A stretch of DNA of 64,000 nucleotides from Inquilinus sp052078665 (GTDB taxonomy: Bacteria; Pseudomonadota; Alphaproteobacteria; DSM-16000; Inquilinaceae). The stretch covers positions 1 to 64,000 of the forward strand of contig NZ_JBQJIK010000034.1 in the NCBI RefSeq assembly GCF_052078665.1, written 5' to 3'. Under the pieces are notes generated by a model that made no database searches, was not told the origin of the DNA, and was given only the letters and a program-made list of their open reading frames with translations. Below, piece after piece: positions 7,729 to 16,970 of this stretch. Within the stretch, counting starts at the first letter, position 1. Each line of letters starts with the position of its first letter. The translations under genes and the position numbers were made by a program.

Positions 7729-9045
7729 TTACGCCTTCGCCGCTGCCTCGTCGGCCCGCGGCTCGGCCGGCGCCTGCGACCGGGCGAAGGCGATCTCCAG
7801 CACCGCGGCGATCAGGCAGATGCGCAGCGGCTCGACCAGGATGCCGGGCGTGGTGCCGGATGGGCTGCCCAGCAGCAGCGCCAGGCCGTCGCCCAGCACC
7901 TGCCAGAGGGGCAGCGGATGCGGCCCGATCAGATGCGTCGCGCCGATCCACAGCCAGTCGGCCGCCCAGCCGAGCCCGCGCCAGCCGAGGACGAGGATCA
8001 GGAGCAGGAAAAGATCGGCGTGCAGCGCCAGCCGGATGCTGTTGGCGATCGGCAGGTAGCGGCTGCGATAGCCGGCGATGAAATGGCCGATGAAGTCGCG
8101 CAGGAATTTCGGCAGGGAGGCATAGCGGCTGCCGATGCGCTCCAGCCGCCGGTGCCGCATCCAGCCGGGGTCGCCGCCCAGGTCGTGGCCGTAGATCAAG
8201 GCCGCCATCACCAGCCAGATCAGGGGCAGCAGGGCGTAGAAGAACAGGCCCAGGGCAACGCTCGTCGCGTCGGGCGGCGCCTGCTCGACCGGCTCGGCCG
8301 CGGCGAAGGCGGTGGAGATCGGGGTCAGCACCGCCTGCCAGACCCCGTTCAGCCAGGTCCAGGCGGCGCCGCTGGCCACCCAGGCGAGGGCCTCGTCCTT
8401 CCATTGCGACAGCACGAACAGGCCGATGAAGACCCAGTTGGTCTCGCACAGCACGATCAGCAGCTTCCAGATCGGGGCGTCGGTCCGGTCGCGCATCAGC
8501 TTGAAGAACCGGCGCAGGATCCAGGTGCCGACCACCGAGACGACCAGCCAGCGGGCGCCGATGGCGTCGAGCAGGCTGCCGCTTTCGCCGAAGGGGGCGA
8601 GGCTGAGCCCCAGCATCGAATACTCGCGGATGGTGTCGCCCAGGAAGCCCCAGGCGGCGTAATAGGCGAAGAAGGGCACCAGGGCGATGGTCAGGGTGGT
8701 GGCGAAGCCGGCCAGCCGCTGCCGGCGTGTCGTGGGCGCCGGGGCATCCTCCGGCCCGGTGATGGGCACCGCCGTTCCGGACGACAGGGCCTGGGCGGCG
8801 GCGATGGCCGGCAGCGCCGGCCGCATGATCATGAAGCTGAGGACCGTAACGACCAGCTTGGTCAGCACCACCAGCGTGAGCGCCGCGAAGCCGAGCGACC
8901 GGTCGACGAAGCCGATCTTGGCGGACAGCAGCAGCAGCTGGTCGTTCAGCAGCATGCCGATCAGCACCAGCAGCGTCAGCTGCGGCCAGAACCGCCACCA
9001 CAGCTTCCCGGTCAGCACCAGCGGCGCCAGCAGCTCGCGAACCAT
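7729..9045 (-). CDS. Polytopic membrane protein of unknown function
   Basis: A 438-residue integral membrane protein with roughly eight to nine hydrophobic helices, for example LVLIGMLLNDQLLLLSA, LGFAALTLVVLTKLVVTVLS, WLVVSVVGTWIL and LGLFFYALLPLIWLVMAALI. A basic cytoplasmic loop (WMRHRRLERIGSRYASLPKF) separates an N-terminal bundle from a C-terminal pair of helices. The ATG at 9045 is chosen over an in-frame GTG at 9049-9051. No transporter signature is recognisable. It ends four bases from the end of the three-gene set encoding single-helix proteins and likely works with them; that is inference from position. Confidence 0.65.
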   Translation of the reverse strand: MVRELLAPLVLTGKLWWRFWPQLTLLVLIGMLLNDQLLLLSAKIGFVDRSLGFAALTLVVLTKLVVTVLSFMIMRPALPAIAAAQALSSGTAVPITGPEDAPAPTTRRQRLAGFATTLTIALVPFFAYYAAWGFLGDTIREYSMLGLSLAPFGESGSLLDAIGARWLVVSVVGTWILRRFFKLMRDRTDAPIWKLLIVLCETNWVFIGLFVLSQWKDEALAWVASGAAWTWLNGVWQAVLTPISTAFAAAEPVEQAPPDATSVALGLFFYALLPLIWLVMAALIYGHDLGGDPGWMRHRRLERIGSRYASLPKFLRDFIGHFIAGYRSRYLPIANSIRLALHADLFLLLILVLGWRGLGWAADWLWIGATHLIGPHPLPLWQVLGDGLALLLGSPSGTTPGILVEPLRICLIAAVLEIAFARSQAPAEPRADEAAAKA

Positions 9046-9208
9046 CCCCACCCCACGAAGCCCTAAATCTTCCGACGGGCACAGTAACGCGCGACCTGCG
9101 TCTTTGTGCCCTATCCGGCCTGGATCCGTCCGCCCGACGGACCCGGACCGTCCGGCCGTGTAGCAGGGCGGAGGGGGGCGCCGGACGCAGACTCAAGGTG
9201 ACGGATCA

Positions 9209-10537
9209 ATGGATGCTCGCGTCGAGGACCGACAGCGGCCGGTCGAGCAGAAGGACAGGCCGCGCCGCGGGCGGCTGGTGTGGGGCGGGCTCGGCCTTGT
9301 CGTCGCCGCGCTGATCGCCGTCGCCACCTGGCACGTGGTCACCACCCCCGGCGCGCCCCCGGCCCGCGGCGGCCGCTTCGCCGACGCCGCGCCGCAGCCG
9401 GTGGGCGTCGCCACCGTGGGCAAGGGCGACATCCGCATCACGCTCGACGCGCTCGGCACCGTCACCCCGCTCGCCACCGTCACGGTCAAGCCGCAGATCG
9501 CCGGCCAGTTGACCGAGGTCGGCTTCCAGGAAGGGCAGCTGGTGAAGAAGGGCGACTTCCTGGCCCAGATCGACCCGCGCCCCTACCAGGTGGCGCTGGA
9601 GCAGGACCAGGGCCAGCTGGCCAAGGACCAGGCGGTCCTCGCCCAGGCCCAGAGCGACCTGGGGCGCTACCAGCAGATGCTGAAGCAGAACGCGGTGTCG
9701 CAGCAGCAGGTCACCGACCAGGCCTTCCTGGTGCAGCAGGACCAGGGCACGATCCAGTCCGACCAGGCGCAGATCGACGCGCAGAAGCTGAATCTCGACT
9801 ACGCGCACATCGTCTCGCCGGTCGACGGCCGGGTCGGGCTGCGCCAGGTCGATGCCGGCAACTATGTGCAGGTCGGGGACGCCCTCGTCATCGTCACCCA
9901 GCTGCAGCCGATCTCGGTGGTGTTCTCGCTGCCCGAGGACGACCTGCCGCAGATCCAGGCCCGGCTGCGCGCCGGCGCCAGCCTGCCGGTGATCGCCTTC
10001 GACCGCTCCGGCACCACCCAGATCGCCACCGGCACGCTGTCGACCCTCGACAACCAGATCGACACCACCACCGGCACGGTGAAGCTGCGCGCCGGCTTCG
10101 ACAACCCCGACGAGACGCTGTTCCCGAACCAGTTCGTCAATGCCCGGTTGCTGGTGGACACGCAGCAGAATGTCGTCACGGTGCCTGCCGCTGCGGTCCA
10201 GCACGGCGCGCCGGGCGCCTTCGTCTATCTGGTCGGCGCCGACGGCACCGTGGCGGTGCGGCCGATCAAGACCGGCGCCTCGGATGGCGGCATGGTCGCG
10301 GTCACGGATGGGTTGCAGCCCGGCGACCGGGTGGTGGTCGACGGCACCGACCGCCTGCGCGACGGCGCCCATGTCACCGTGGCCGGCGGCGACGGTGCAG
10401 GGCAGGCCGCTCCTACGACCCCGGCGGACGGCCAGGCCGTCCAGCCACGCCATCGCCAGGGCACCGGCGAGGGCGGCGGGCAGGGCCAGCACCGCCGCCG
10501 CGACAACCAGACCCAGCAGCCCGCGTCGAACGGATGA
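9209..10537 (+). CDS. mdtA: RND efflux periplasmic adaptor (MdtA-like membrane fusion protein)
   Basis: A 442-residue adaptor. Residues about 15-35 form a membrane anchor (LVWGGLGLVVAALIAVATW). Then come the first lipoyl half (VKPQIAGQLTEVGFQEGQLV), a coiled-coil hairpin dominated by Q/D/A residues (QDQGQLAKDQAVLAQAQSD), the second lipoyl half (NLDYAHIVSPVDGRVGLRQV), and beta-barrel and membrane-proximal domains. It starts at ATG 9209 with AAGGTGA upstream. The two inner-membrane pump genes follow at once, matching the MdtABC order. The C-terminal tail after residue 400 is a Q/A/G/T-rich, disordered extension. No outer-membrane TolC-like gene is in the window. Confidence 0.9.
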   Translation: MDARVEDRQRPVEQKDRPRRGRLVWGGLGLVVAALIAVATWHVVTTPGAPPARGGRFADAAPQPVGVATVGKGDIRITLDALGTVTPLATVTVKPQIAGQLTEVGFQEGQLVKKGDFLAQIDPRPYQVALEQDQGQLAKDQAVLAQAQSDLGRYQQMLKQNAVSQQQVTDQAFLVQQDQGTIQSDQAQIDAQKLNLDYAHIVSPVDGRVGLRQVDAGNYVQVGDALVIVTQLQPISVVFSLPEDDLPQIQARLRAGASLPVIAFDRSGTTQIATGTLSTLDNQIDTTTGTVKLRAGFDNPDETLFPNQFVNARLLVDTQQNVVTVPAAAVQHGAPGAFVYLVGADGTVAVRPIKTGASDGGMVAVTDGLQPGDRVVVDGTDRLRDGAHVTVAGGDGAGQAAPTTPADGQAVQPRHRQGTGEGGGQGQHRRRDNQTQQPASNG

Positions 10538-10568
10538 GCGCCCGCGGATCGCGGAGCGGAGGCCGGCC

Positions 10569-13500
10569 ATGAACCCGTCCCGTCTGTTCATCCTGCGGCC
10601 GGTCGGCACCTCGCTGCTGATGGCGGCGATCCTGCTGGTCGGCGCCGTGGCCTACCGCTTCCTGCCGCTGTCGGCCCTGCCGGAGGTCGATTACCCGACC
10701 ATCCAGGTGCAGACCTTCTATCCGGGGGCCAGCCCGGAGGTGATGACCTCCTCGGTCACCGCCCCGCTGGAGAAGCAGTTCGGCCAGATGCCGGGGCTGA
10801 ACCAGATGACCTCGGCCAGCTCGGCCGGCGCCTCGGTCGTCACCCTGCAGTTCAACCTCGACCTCAGCCTCGACGTGGCGGAGCAGGAGGTGCAGGCCGC
10901 GATCAACGCCGCCGGCAACCTGCTGCCGGGCGACCTGCCGGCGCCGCCGATCTACGCCAAGGTCAACCCGGCCGACGCGCCGATCCTGTCGCTCGCCGTC
11001 ACCTCGAAGACGATCCCGCTGACCGAGCTGCAGAACCTGGTCGACACCCGCCTGGCGCAGAAGATCTCGCAGCAGCCCGGCGTTGGCCTGGTCAGCCTCA
11101 GCGGCGGCGCCCGGCCGGCGGTGCGCATCCAGGTGAACCCGCAGGCGCTGGCCGCCTACGGCCTCGCCATCGACGACGTGCGCACCACCCTCGGCAACGT
11201 CAACGTCAACACGCCGAAGGGCAATTTCGACGGGCCGACCCGGTCGTCGACGATCAATGCCAACGACCAGATCACCCAGGCGCAGGACTACGGGGACGTG
11301 GTCGTCGCCTACCGCAACGGCGCGCCGATCCGCCTGTCCGACGTCGCCACCGTGGTCAGCGGGCCGGAGAACGGCAAGCTCGCCGCCTGGGCCGACATGA
11401 CGCCGGCCATCATCGTCAACATCCAGCGCCAGCCCGGCGCCAACGTGATCGAGGTGGTGGACGGCATCAAGGCGATCCTGCCGCAGCTAGAAACCAGCCT
11501 GCCCGCGGCGGCGGAGGTCGCGGTGCTCAGCGACCGCACCGTCACCATCCGCGCCTCGGTCGCCGATGTCGGCTTCGAGCTGATGCTGTCGGTGGCGCTG
11601 GTGGTGCTGGTGATCTTCCTGTTCCTGCGCACCGCGGCGGCCACCATCATCCCCAGCCTGTCGGTGCCGCTGTCGCTGGTCGGCACCCTGGCGGCGATGT
11701 ACCTGCTGGGCTTCAGCCTCGACAACCTGTCGCTGATGGCGCTGACCATCGCCACCGGCTTCGTCGTCGACGACGCCATCGTCATGATCGAGAACATCGC
11801 CCGCTTCGTCGAGGCGGGCGAGCCGCCGCTGCAGGCGGCGCTGAAGGGGGCGGAGCAGATCGGCTTCACCATCATCTCGCTGACCGTGTCGCTGATCGCT
11901 GTGCTGATCCCGCTGCTGTTCATGGGCGAGGTGGTCGGCCGGCTGTTCCACGAGTTCGCGGTCACCCTGGCGGTCACCATCGTGATCTCGGCGGTGGTGT
12001 CGCTGACCCTGGTGCCGATGCTGTGCGCCAAGCTGCTGCGGCACCGGCCGGCGGCCGAGCGCGGTCGCTTCGACCGTGGCGCCGAGCGCGCCTTCGACTG
12101 GATCATCGGCCAGTACGGCCGCGCGCTGGGCTGGGTGCTCGACCACCAGCCGCTGACCCTCCTGGTCGCCGTGGCGACGCTGGGCCTGACCGTCGCGCTC
12201 TACGTGGTGATCCCGAAGGGCTTCTTCCCGGAGCAGGACACCGGGATGATCCAGGGCATCTCCGAGGCGGCACAGACCATCTCCTATGCCGAGATGGCGA
12301 AGCACCAGTCGGCGCTGGCCGAGGCCATCCTGAAAGATCCGGACGTCGCCGGCCTCAGCTCCTTCATCGGCGTCGACGGCACCAACACCACGCTGAACAG
12401 CGGCCGCTTCCTGATCAGCCTGAAGCCGCTCGGCCAGCGCAAGGCCACCGCCGGCGAGGTGATCGACCGGCTGCGCGGCGAGGTCGCCGGCGTGCCCGGC
12501 ATCACCCTCTACATGCAGCCGGTGCAGGACCTGACGATCGATTCCACCGTCAGCCGCACCCAGTACCAGTTCGTGCTGGAGAACGCCGATCTCGGCCAGT
12601 TCCAGGACTGGGTGCCGCGGCTGATGCAGCGGCTGCAGCAGGTGCCGGAGATCGCCGACGTCGCCAGCGACTACGAGCAGCAGGGGCTGGCCGTCGACCT
12701 GGTGATCGACCGCGCCACCGCCGCCCGCTTCGGCATCACCCCGGCCACGGTCGACAACGCGCTGTACGACGCCTTCGGCCAGCGCATCGTCTCGACCATC
12801 TACACCCAGGCCAACCAGTACCGCGTGATCCTGGAGGCCGACCCGTCGGTGCAGCAGTCGCTGGACGGGCTGAAGGCCCTGTACCTGCCGTCCTCGCTGT
12901 CCTCGACCGGGCAGGTGCCGCTCTCCGCCATCGTCAAGGTCGAGCAGCGGGCCGGGCCGCTGCAGATCACCCATCTCGGCCAGTTCCCGGCGACGCTGAT
13001 CTCGTTCAACCTGGCCCCGGGCGCGTCGCTCGGCGCCGCGGTCGACGCGATCCAGCAGGTCGAGACCGAGGTCGGCCTGCCCGACAGCTTCACCACCGCC
13101 TTCCAGGGCTCGGCCGCGGCCTTCCAGTCCTCGCTGGCGAACGAGGCGCTGCTGATCCTGGCCGCGATCGCGACCATGTACATCGTGCTGGGCGTGCTCT
13201 ACGAGAGCTTCATCCACCCGGTCACGATCCTGTCCACCCTGCCCTCGGCGGGCGTCGGCGCGCTGCTGGCGCTGATGGCGGCGGGGGACGGGCTCGACGT
13301 GATCGGGATCATCGGCATCATCCTGCTGATCGGCATCGTCAAGAAGAACGCGATCATGATGATCGACTTCGCGCTGCAGGCGGAGCGCGAGGAGGGCAAG
13401 CCGCCGCGCGAGGCCATCTTCCAGGCCTGCCTGCTGCGCTTCCGGCCGATCCTGATGACCACCATGGCGGCGCTGCTAGGCGCCCTGCCGCTGATGCTGG

Positions 13501-13673
13501 GCACCGGCATGGGGTCCGAGCTGCGCCGGCCGCTCGGCGTCGCCATCGTCGGCGGGCTCATCGTCAGCCAGCTCCTGACCCTGTTCACCACCCCGGTGAT
13601 CTACCTGGCCTTCGACCGGCTGGCATCGCGGGTCCGCGGCGGCCGCCGCGCCATCACGGAGGAGGGGGCGTGA
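10569..13673 (+). CDS. mdtB: RND multidrug efflux pump subunit (MdtB-like)
   Basis: A 1034-residue inner-membrane proton/drug antiporter with twelve helices and two large periplasmic loops. The start is MNPSRLFILRPVGTSLLMAA. The proton-relay aspartate pair is in helix 4 (TGFVVDDAIVMIENIARF), and the second half contains the matching GIVKKNAIMMIDFAL. Length and the LPEVDYPTIQVQTFYPGASP loop place it in the MdtB/MdtC-type (HAE-1) group, which works as a B2C heterotrimer in Escherichia coli. It is 31 bases from the adaptor gene, and its TGA overlaps the GTG of the next pump gene. Likely substrates are bile salts, novobiocin-like drugs or metals by analogy only. Confidence 0.92.
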   Translation: MNPSRLFILRPVGTSLLMAAILLVGAVAYRFLPLSALPEVDYPTIQVQTFYPGASPEVMTSSVTAPLEKQFGQMPGLNQMTSASSAGASVVTLQFNLDLSLDVAEQEVQAAINAAGNLLPGDLPAPPIYAKVNPADAPILSLAVTSKTIPLTELQNLVDTRLAQKISQQPGVGLVSLSGGARPAVRIQVNPQALAAYGLAIDDVRTTLGNVNVNTPKGNFDGPTRSSTINANDQITQAQDYGDVVVAYRNGAPIRLSDVATVVSGPENGKLAAWADMTPAIIVNIQRQPGANVIEVVDGIKAILPQLETSLPAAAEVAVLSDRTVTIRASVADVGFELMLSVALVVLVIFLFLRTAAATIIPSLSVPLSLVGTLAAMYLLGFSLDNLSLMALTIATGFVVDDAIVMIENIARFVEAGEPPLQAALKGAEQIGFTIISLTVSLIAVLIPLLFMGEVVGRLFHEFAVTLAVTIVISAVVSLTLVPMLCAKLLRHRPAAERGRFDRGAERAFDWIIGQYGRALGWVLDHQPLTLLVAVATLGLTVALYVVIPKGFFPEQDTGMIQGISEAAQTISYAEMAKHQSALAEAILKDPDVAGLSSFIGVDGTNTTLNSGRFLISLKPLGQRKATAGEVIDRLRGEVAGVPGITLYMQPVQDLTIDSTVSRTQYQFVLENADLGQFQDWVPRLMQRLQQVPEIADVASDYEQQGLAVDLVIDRATAARFGITPATVDNALYDAFGQRIVSTIYTQANQYRVILEADPSVQQSLDGLKALYLPSSLSSTGQVPLSAIVKVEQRAGPLQITHLGQFPATLISFNLAPGASLGAAVDAIQQVETEVGLPDSFTTAFQGSAAAFQSSLANEALLILAAIATMYIVLGVLYESFIHPVTILSTLPSAGVGALLALMAAGDGLDVIGIIGIILLIGIVKKNAIMMIDFALQAEREEGKPPREAIFQACLLRFRPILMTTMAALLGALPLMLGTGMGSELRRPLGVAIVGGLIVSQLLTLFTTPVIYLAFDRLASRVRGGRRAITEEGA

Positions 13674-16600
13674 ACCTCTCCGCCCCCTTCATCGCCCGGC
13701 CGGTGGCGACGACGCTCTTGACCCTCGGCATCGTCCTGGCCGGCTTCTTCGCCTATCTGAAGCTGCCGGTGTCGCCGCTGCCGCAGGTCGACTTCCCGAC
13801 CATCTCGGTCTCGGCCACGCTGCCCGGCGCGAGCCCGGACACGGTGGCGGCCACGGTGGCCAGCCCCCTGGAGCGGCATCTCGGCGCCATCGCCGACGTC
13901 ACCGAGATGACCTCGCGCAGCTCGGTCGGCCAGGCCAGCATCACCCTGCAATTCGGCTTGAACCGCGACATCGACGGCGCCGCGCGGGACGTGCAGGCGG
14001 CGATCAACGCGGCCCGGGCCGACCTGCCGGCCAGCCTGCGCAGCAACCCGACCTACCGCAAGGTCAACCCGTCGGACGCGCCGGTGCTGATCCTGGCGCT
14101 GACCTCGAAGACCCTGACCCGCGGCCAGATCTACGACGCCGCCAGCAATGTGCTGGAGCAGCGGCTGTCGCAGATCGAAGGCATCGGCCAGGTGACCCTG
14201 GGCGGCGCCGCCCTGCCGGCGGTCCGGGTCGAGCTGAACCCGCAGGCGCTGGCGCAATACGGCATCGGGCTCGAGGATGTCCGCGCCGCGCTGGCCGCGG
14301 CCAACGCCAACAGCCCGAAAGGGTCGATCGAGGAGGCCGGCCGGCATTTCCAGATCTACAGCAACGACCAGGCCAGCAAGGCCGAGGACTACAAGCCGCT
14401 GGTGATCGCGGCCCGCAACGGCGCCACCGTGCGGCTGTCCGACGTCGCCGACGTCCAGGATTCGGTCGAGGACCTGCGCAACGCCGGCCTGGCCGACGGC
14501 AAGCCGGCCGTGCTGGTGCTGCTGTTCCGCGAGCCCGGGGCCAACATCATCGACACGGTCGACCGGGTGAACGCCGAGCTGCCGCATCTGCGCGCGGCGA
14601 TGCCCCGGGACATCGAGATCACCCCGGCCGCCGACCGCACCGGCACCATCCGCGCCTCGCTGAACGACACCCAGCTGACCCTCCTGATCTCGGTCGCGCT
14701 GGTGATGCTGGTGGTGTTCGCCTTCCTGCGCGACCCGCGCGCCGCGATCATCCCGGCGGTGGCGGTGCCGGTCTCGATCATCGGCACCTTCGGGGTGATG
14801 TACCTGGTCGGCTACAGCCTCGACAACCTGTCGCTGATGGCCCTGACCATCGCCACCGGCTTCGTCGTCGACGACGCCATCGTGGTCTTGGAGAACATCT
14901 CGCGCCATGTCGAGGCGGGCATGCCGCGGCGCCAGGCGGCTTTGCGCGGCGCGCGCGAGGTCGGCTTCACCGTGCTGTCGATCAGCATCTCGCTGGTCGC
15001 GGTGTTCATTCCGATCCTGCTGAGGGGCGGGCTGGTCGGCCGGATCTTCCGGGAGTTCGCGCTGACCCTGTCGATCGCCATCGGCGTGTCGATGGTGATC
15101 TCGCTGACCACCACGCCGATGCTGTGCGCCCTGCTGCTGCGCCGCCGGCCGCGCCGGCCCGAAAGCGGGCCCGGCCCGCTGGCCCGGGTGATGCGGGTCT
15201 ATGAGCGGACCTTGGGCTGGGCGCTGCGGCACAGCGGCTTCGTGGTCCTGGTGCTGTTCGGCGTGGTCTGCCTGAACATCGCGCTGTTCGCGATCATCCC
15301 GAAGGGCTTCTTCCCGGAGCAGAGCACCGGCCGGCTGGTCGGCGGCATCGTCGCCGACCAGAGCATCTCGTTCCAGCTGATGCAGCAGAAGCTGGCGCAG
15401 CTGATGGACATCGTCCGCGCCGACCCGGCGGTGGACAGCGTCGTCGGCTTCACCGGCGGCGGGGGCGGCGGCCGGTCGCAGACCAACACCGGCCAGGTCT
15501 TCGTCACGCTGAAGCCGCTGTCCGAACGCGGAATCGGCGACGACGAGGTGATCGCCCGGCTGCGCGGCAAGCTGGCGGTGGTGCCGGGCTGCCAGCTGTT
15601 CCTGGTCTCGGCCCAGGACATCCGCGCCGGCGGGCGGCAGAGCAACGCCGCCTACCAGTACACGCTGCAGTCGGATTCCTCGCAGGAGCTGCAGGACTGG
15701 GGCCCGAAGCTGACCCAGGCGCTGCAGGCCGATCCGACCCTGGCCGACGTCAATTCCGACCAGCAGCAGAAGGGGCTGGAGACCGACATCGTCATCGACC
15801 GCGACACCGCCGCCCGCCTGGGCATCACCCCGTCGCAGATCGACAACACCCTGTACGACGCCTTCGGCCAGCGCCAGGTCTCGACCATCTACAGCGCCAT
15901 CAACCAGTACCACGTGGTGATGGAGGTGGCGCCGCAATACTGGCAGAGCCCGGAGACGCTGAAGTCCTTGTACGTCAGCACCTCCGGCGGCAGCGCCAGC
16001 GGCACCGCCAGCACCAACGCGCCGGCCAGTGCCACCGGCACCGGCGTCGCCAGCCTGGCGGCGCAGTCGGCCGCCAACGCCAACACCAACGCCCTGGCCA
16101 ATGCCGGCCGCAAGGGCACCTCCAGCGGCGCCGCGGTCAGCACGGCGTCGGAGACGATGGTGCCGCTGTCGGCGATCAGCCATTACGGGCCGGGCAACAC
16201 GCCGCTGTCGGTCAACCACCAGGGCCTGTTCGCGGCGACCACGATCTCGTTCAACCTGGCGCCGGGCCGGTCGCTCGGCGACGCCGCGGCGGCGGTGCAG
16301 CAGGCGATGGTGGCGCTGCACATGCCGGCCACCATCCATGGCAGCTTCCAGGGCACCGCCCAGGTGTTCCAGAGCTCGCTGAGCAACGAGCCGATCCTGA
16401 TCCTGGCGGCGCTGGCGGCGGTCTATATCGTGCTCGGCATCCTGTACGAGAGCACGATCCACCCGATCACCATCCTGTCGACCCTGCCCTCGGCCGGGGT
16501 CGGGGCGGTGCTGGCGCTGATGCTGTTCGACACCGAGTTCAGCCTGATCGCGATGATCGGCGTCATCCTGCTGATCGGCATCGTCAAGAAGAACGCGATC

Positions 16601-16942
16601 ATGATGATCGACTTCGCGCTGGAGGCCGAGCGCAGCCGCGGCCTGGCCCCGCGCGAGGCGATCCTCGAGGCCAGCCTGCTGCGCTTCCGGCCGATCCTGA
16701 TGACGACGATGGCGGCGATCTTCGGGGCGGTGCCGCTGGCGGTTGGCTTCGGCAGCGGCAGCGAGCTGCGCCAGCCGCTCGGCATCGCCATCGTCGGCGG
16801 CCTCGTGGTCAGCCAGGTGCTGACGCTCTACACCACCCCGGTCTTGTACCTGGTGCTCGACCGCTTCCGGCACTGGGCGCGCGGCCGATGGGGCCGGGCG
16901 TTCCCGCGCCTGGCCGGCGGGACGCCGGGGGCGGCGGAGTGA
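13670..16942 (+). CDS. mdtC: RND multidrug efflux pump subunit (MdtC-like) with a low-complexity insertion
   Basis: A 1090-residue pump subunit, longer than the usual 1025-1040. It starts at GTG 13670 inside the mdtB stop. The N-terminus FIARPVATTLLTLGIVLAGF, the relay motif TGFVVDDAIVVLENISRH and the late IGIVKKNAIMMIDFALEAE are all intact. Residues about 771-829 (15979-16158) are an Ala/Ser/Thr/Gly/Asn-rich stretch between LKSLYV and MVPLSAI, where the MdtB paralog has only a few residues, in the second periplasmic loop near the docking region. The reading frame is kept, so the protein is probably functional. A decayed second copy of its C-terminus lies at 20705-20902. Confidence 0.92.
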   Translation: MNLSAPFIARPVATTLLTLGIVLAGFFAYLKLPVSPLPQVDFPTISVSATLPGASPDTVAATVASPLERHLGAIADVTEMTSRSSVGQASITLQFGLNRDIDGAARDVQAAINAARADLPASLRSNPTYRKVNPSDAPVLILALTSKTLTRGQIYDAASNVLEQRLSQIEGIGQVTLGGAALPAVRVELNPQALAQYGIGLEDVRAALAAANANSPKGSIEEAGRHFQIYSNDQASKAEDYKPLVIAARNGATVRLSDVADVQDSVEDLRNAGLADGKPAVLVLLFREPGANIIDTVDRVNAELPHLRAAMPRDIEITPAADRTGTIRASLNDTQLTLLISVALVMLVVFAFLRDPRAAIIPAVAVPVSIIGTFGVMYLVGYSLDNLSLMALTIATGFVVDDAIVVLENISRHVEAGMPRRQAALRGAREVGFTVLSISISLVAVFIPILLRGGLVGRIFREFALTLSIAIGVSMVISLTTTPMLCALLLRRRPRRPESGPGPLARVMRVYERTLGWALRHSGFVVLVLFGVVCLNIALFAIIPKGFFPEQSTGRLVGGIVADQSISFQLMQQKLAQLMDIVRADPAVDSVVGFTGGGGGGRSQTNTGQVFVTLKPLSERGIGDDEVIARLRGKLAVVPGCQLFLVSAQDIRAGGRQSNAAYQYTLQSDSSQELQDWGPKLTQALQADPTLADVNSDQQQKGLETDIVIDRDTAARLGITPSQIDNTLYDAFGQRQVSTIYSAINQYHVVMEVAPQYWQSPETLKSLYVSTSGGSASGTASTNAPASATGTGVASLAAQSAANANTNALANAGRKGTSSGAAVSTASETMVPLSAISHYGPGNTPLSVNHQGLFAATTISFNLAPGRSLGDAAAAVQQAMVALHMPATIHGSFQGTAQVFQSSLSNEPILILAALAAVYIVLGILYESTIHPITILSTLPSAGVGAVLALMLFDTEFSLIAMIGVILLIGIVKKNAIMMIDFALEAERSRGLAPREAILEASLLRFRPILMTTMAAIFGAVPLAVGFGSGSELRQPLGIAIVGGLVVSQVLTLYTTPVLYLVLDRFRHWARGRWGRAFPRLAGGTPGAAE

Positions 16943-16970
16943 CGGGGCGCCGGTCGATACGGCGCAGCCG

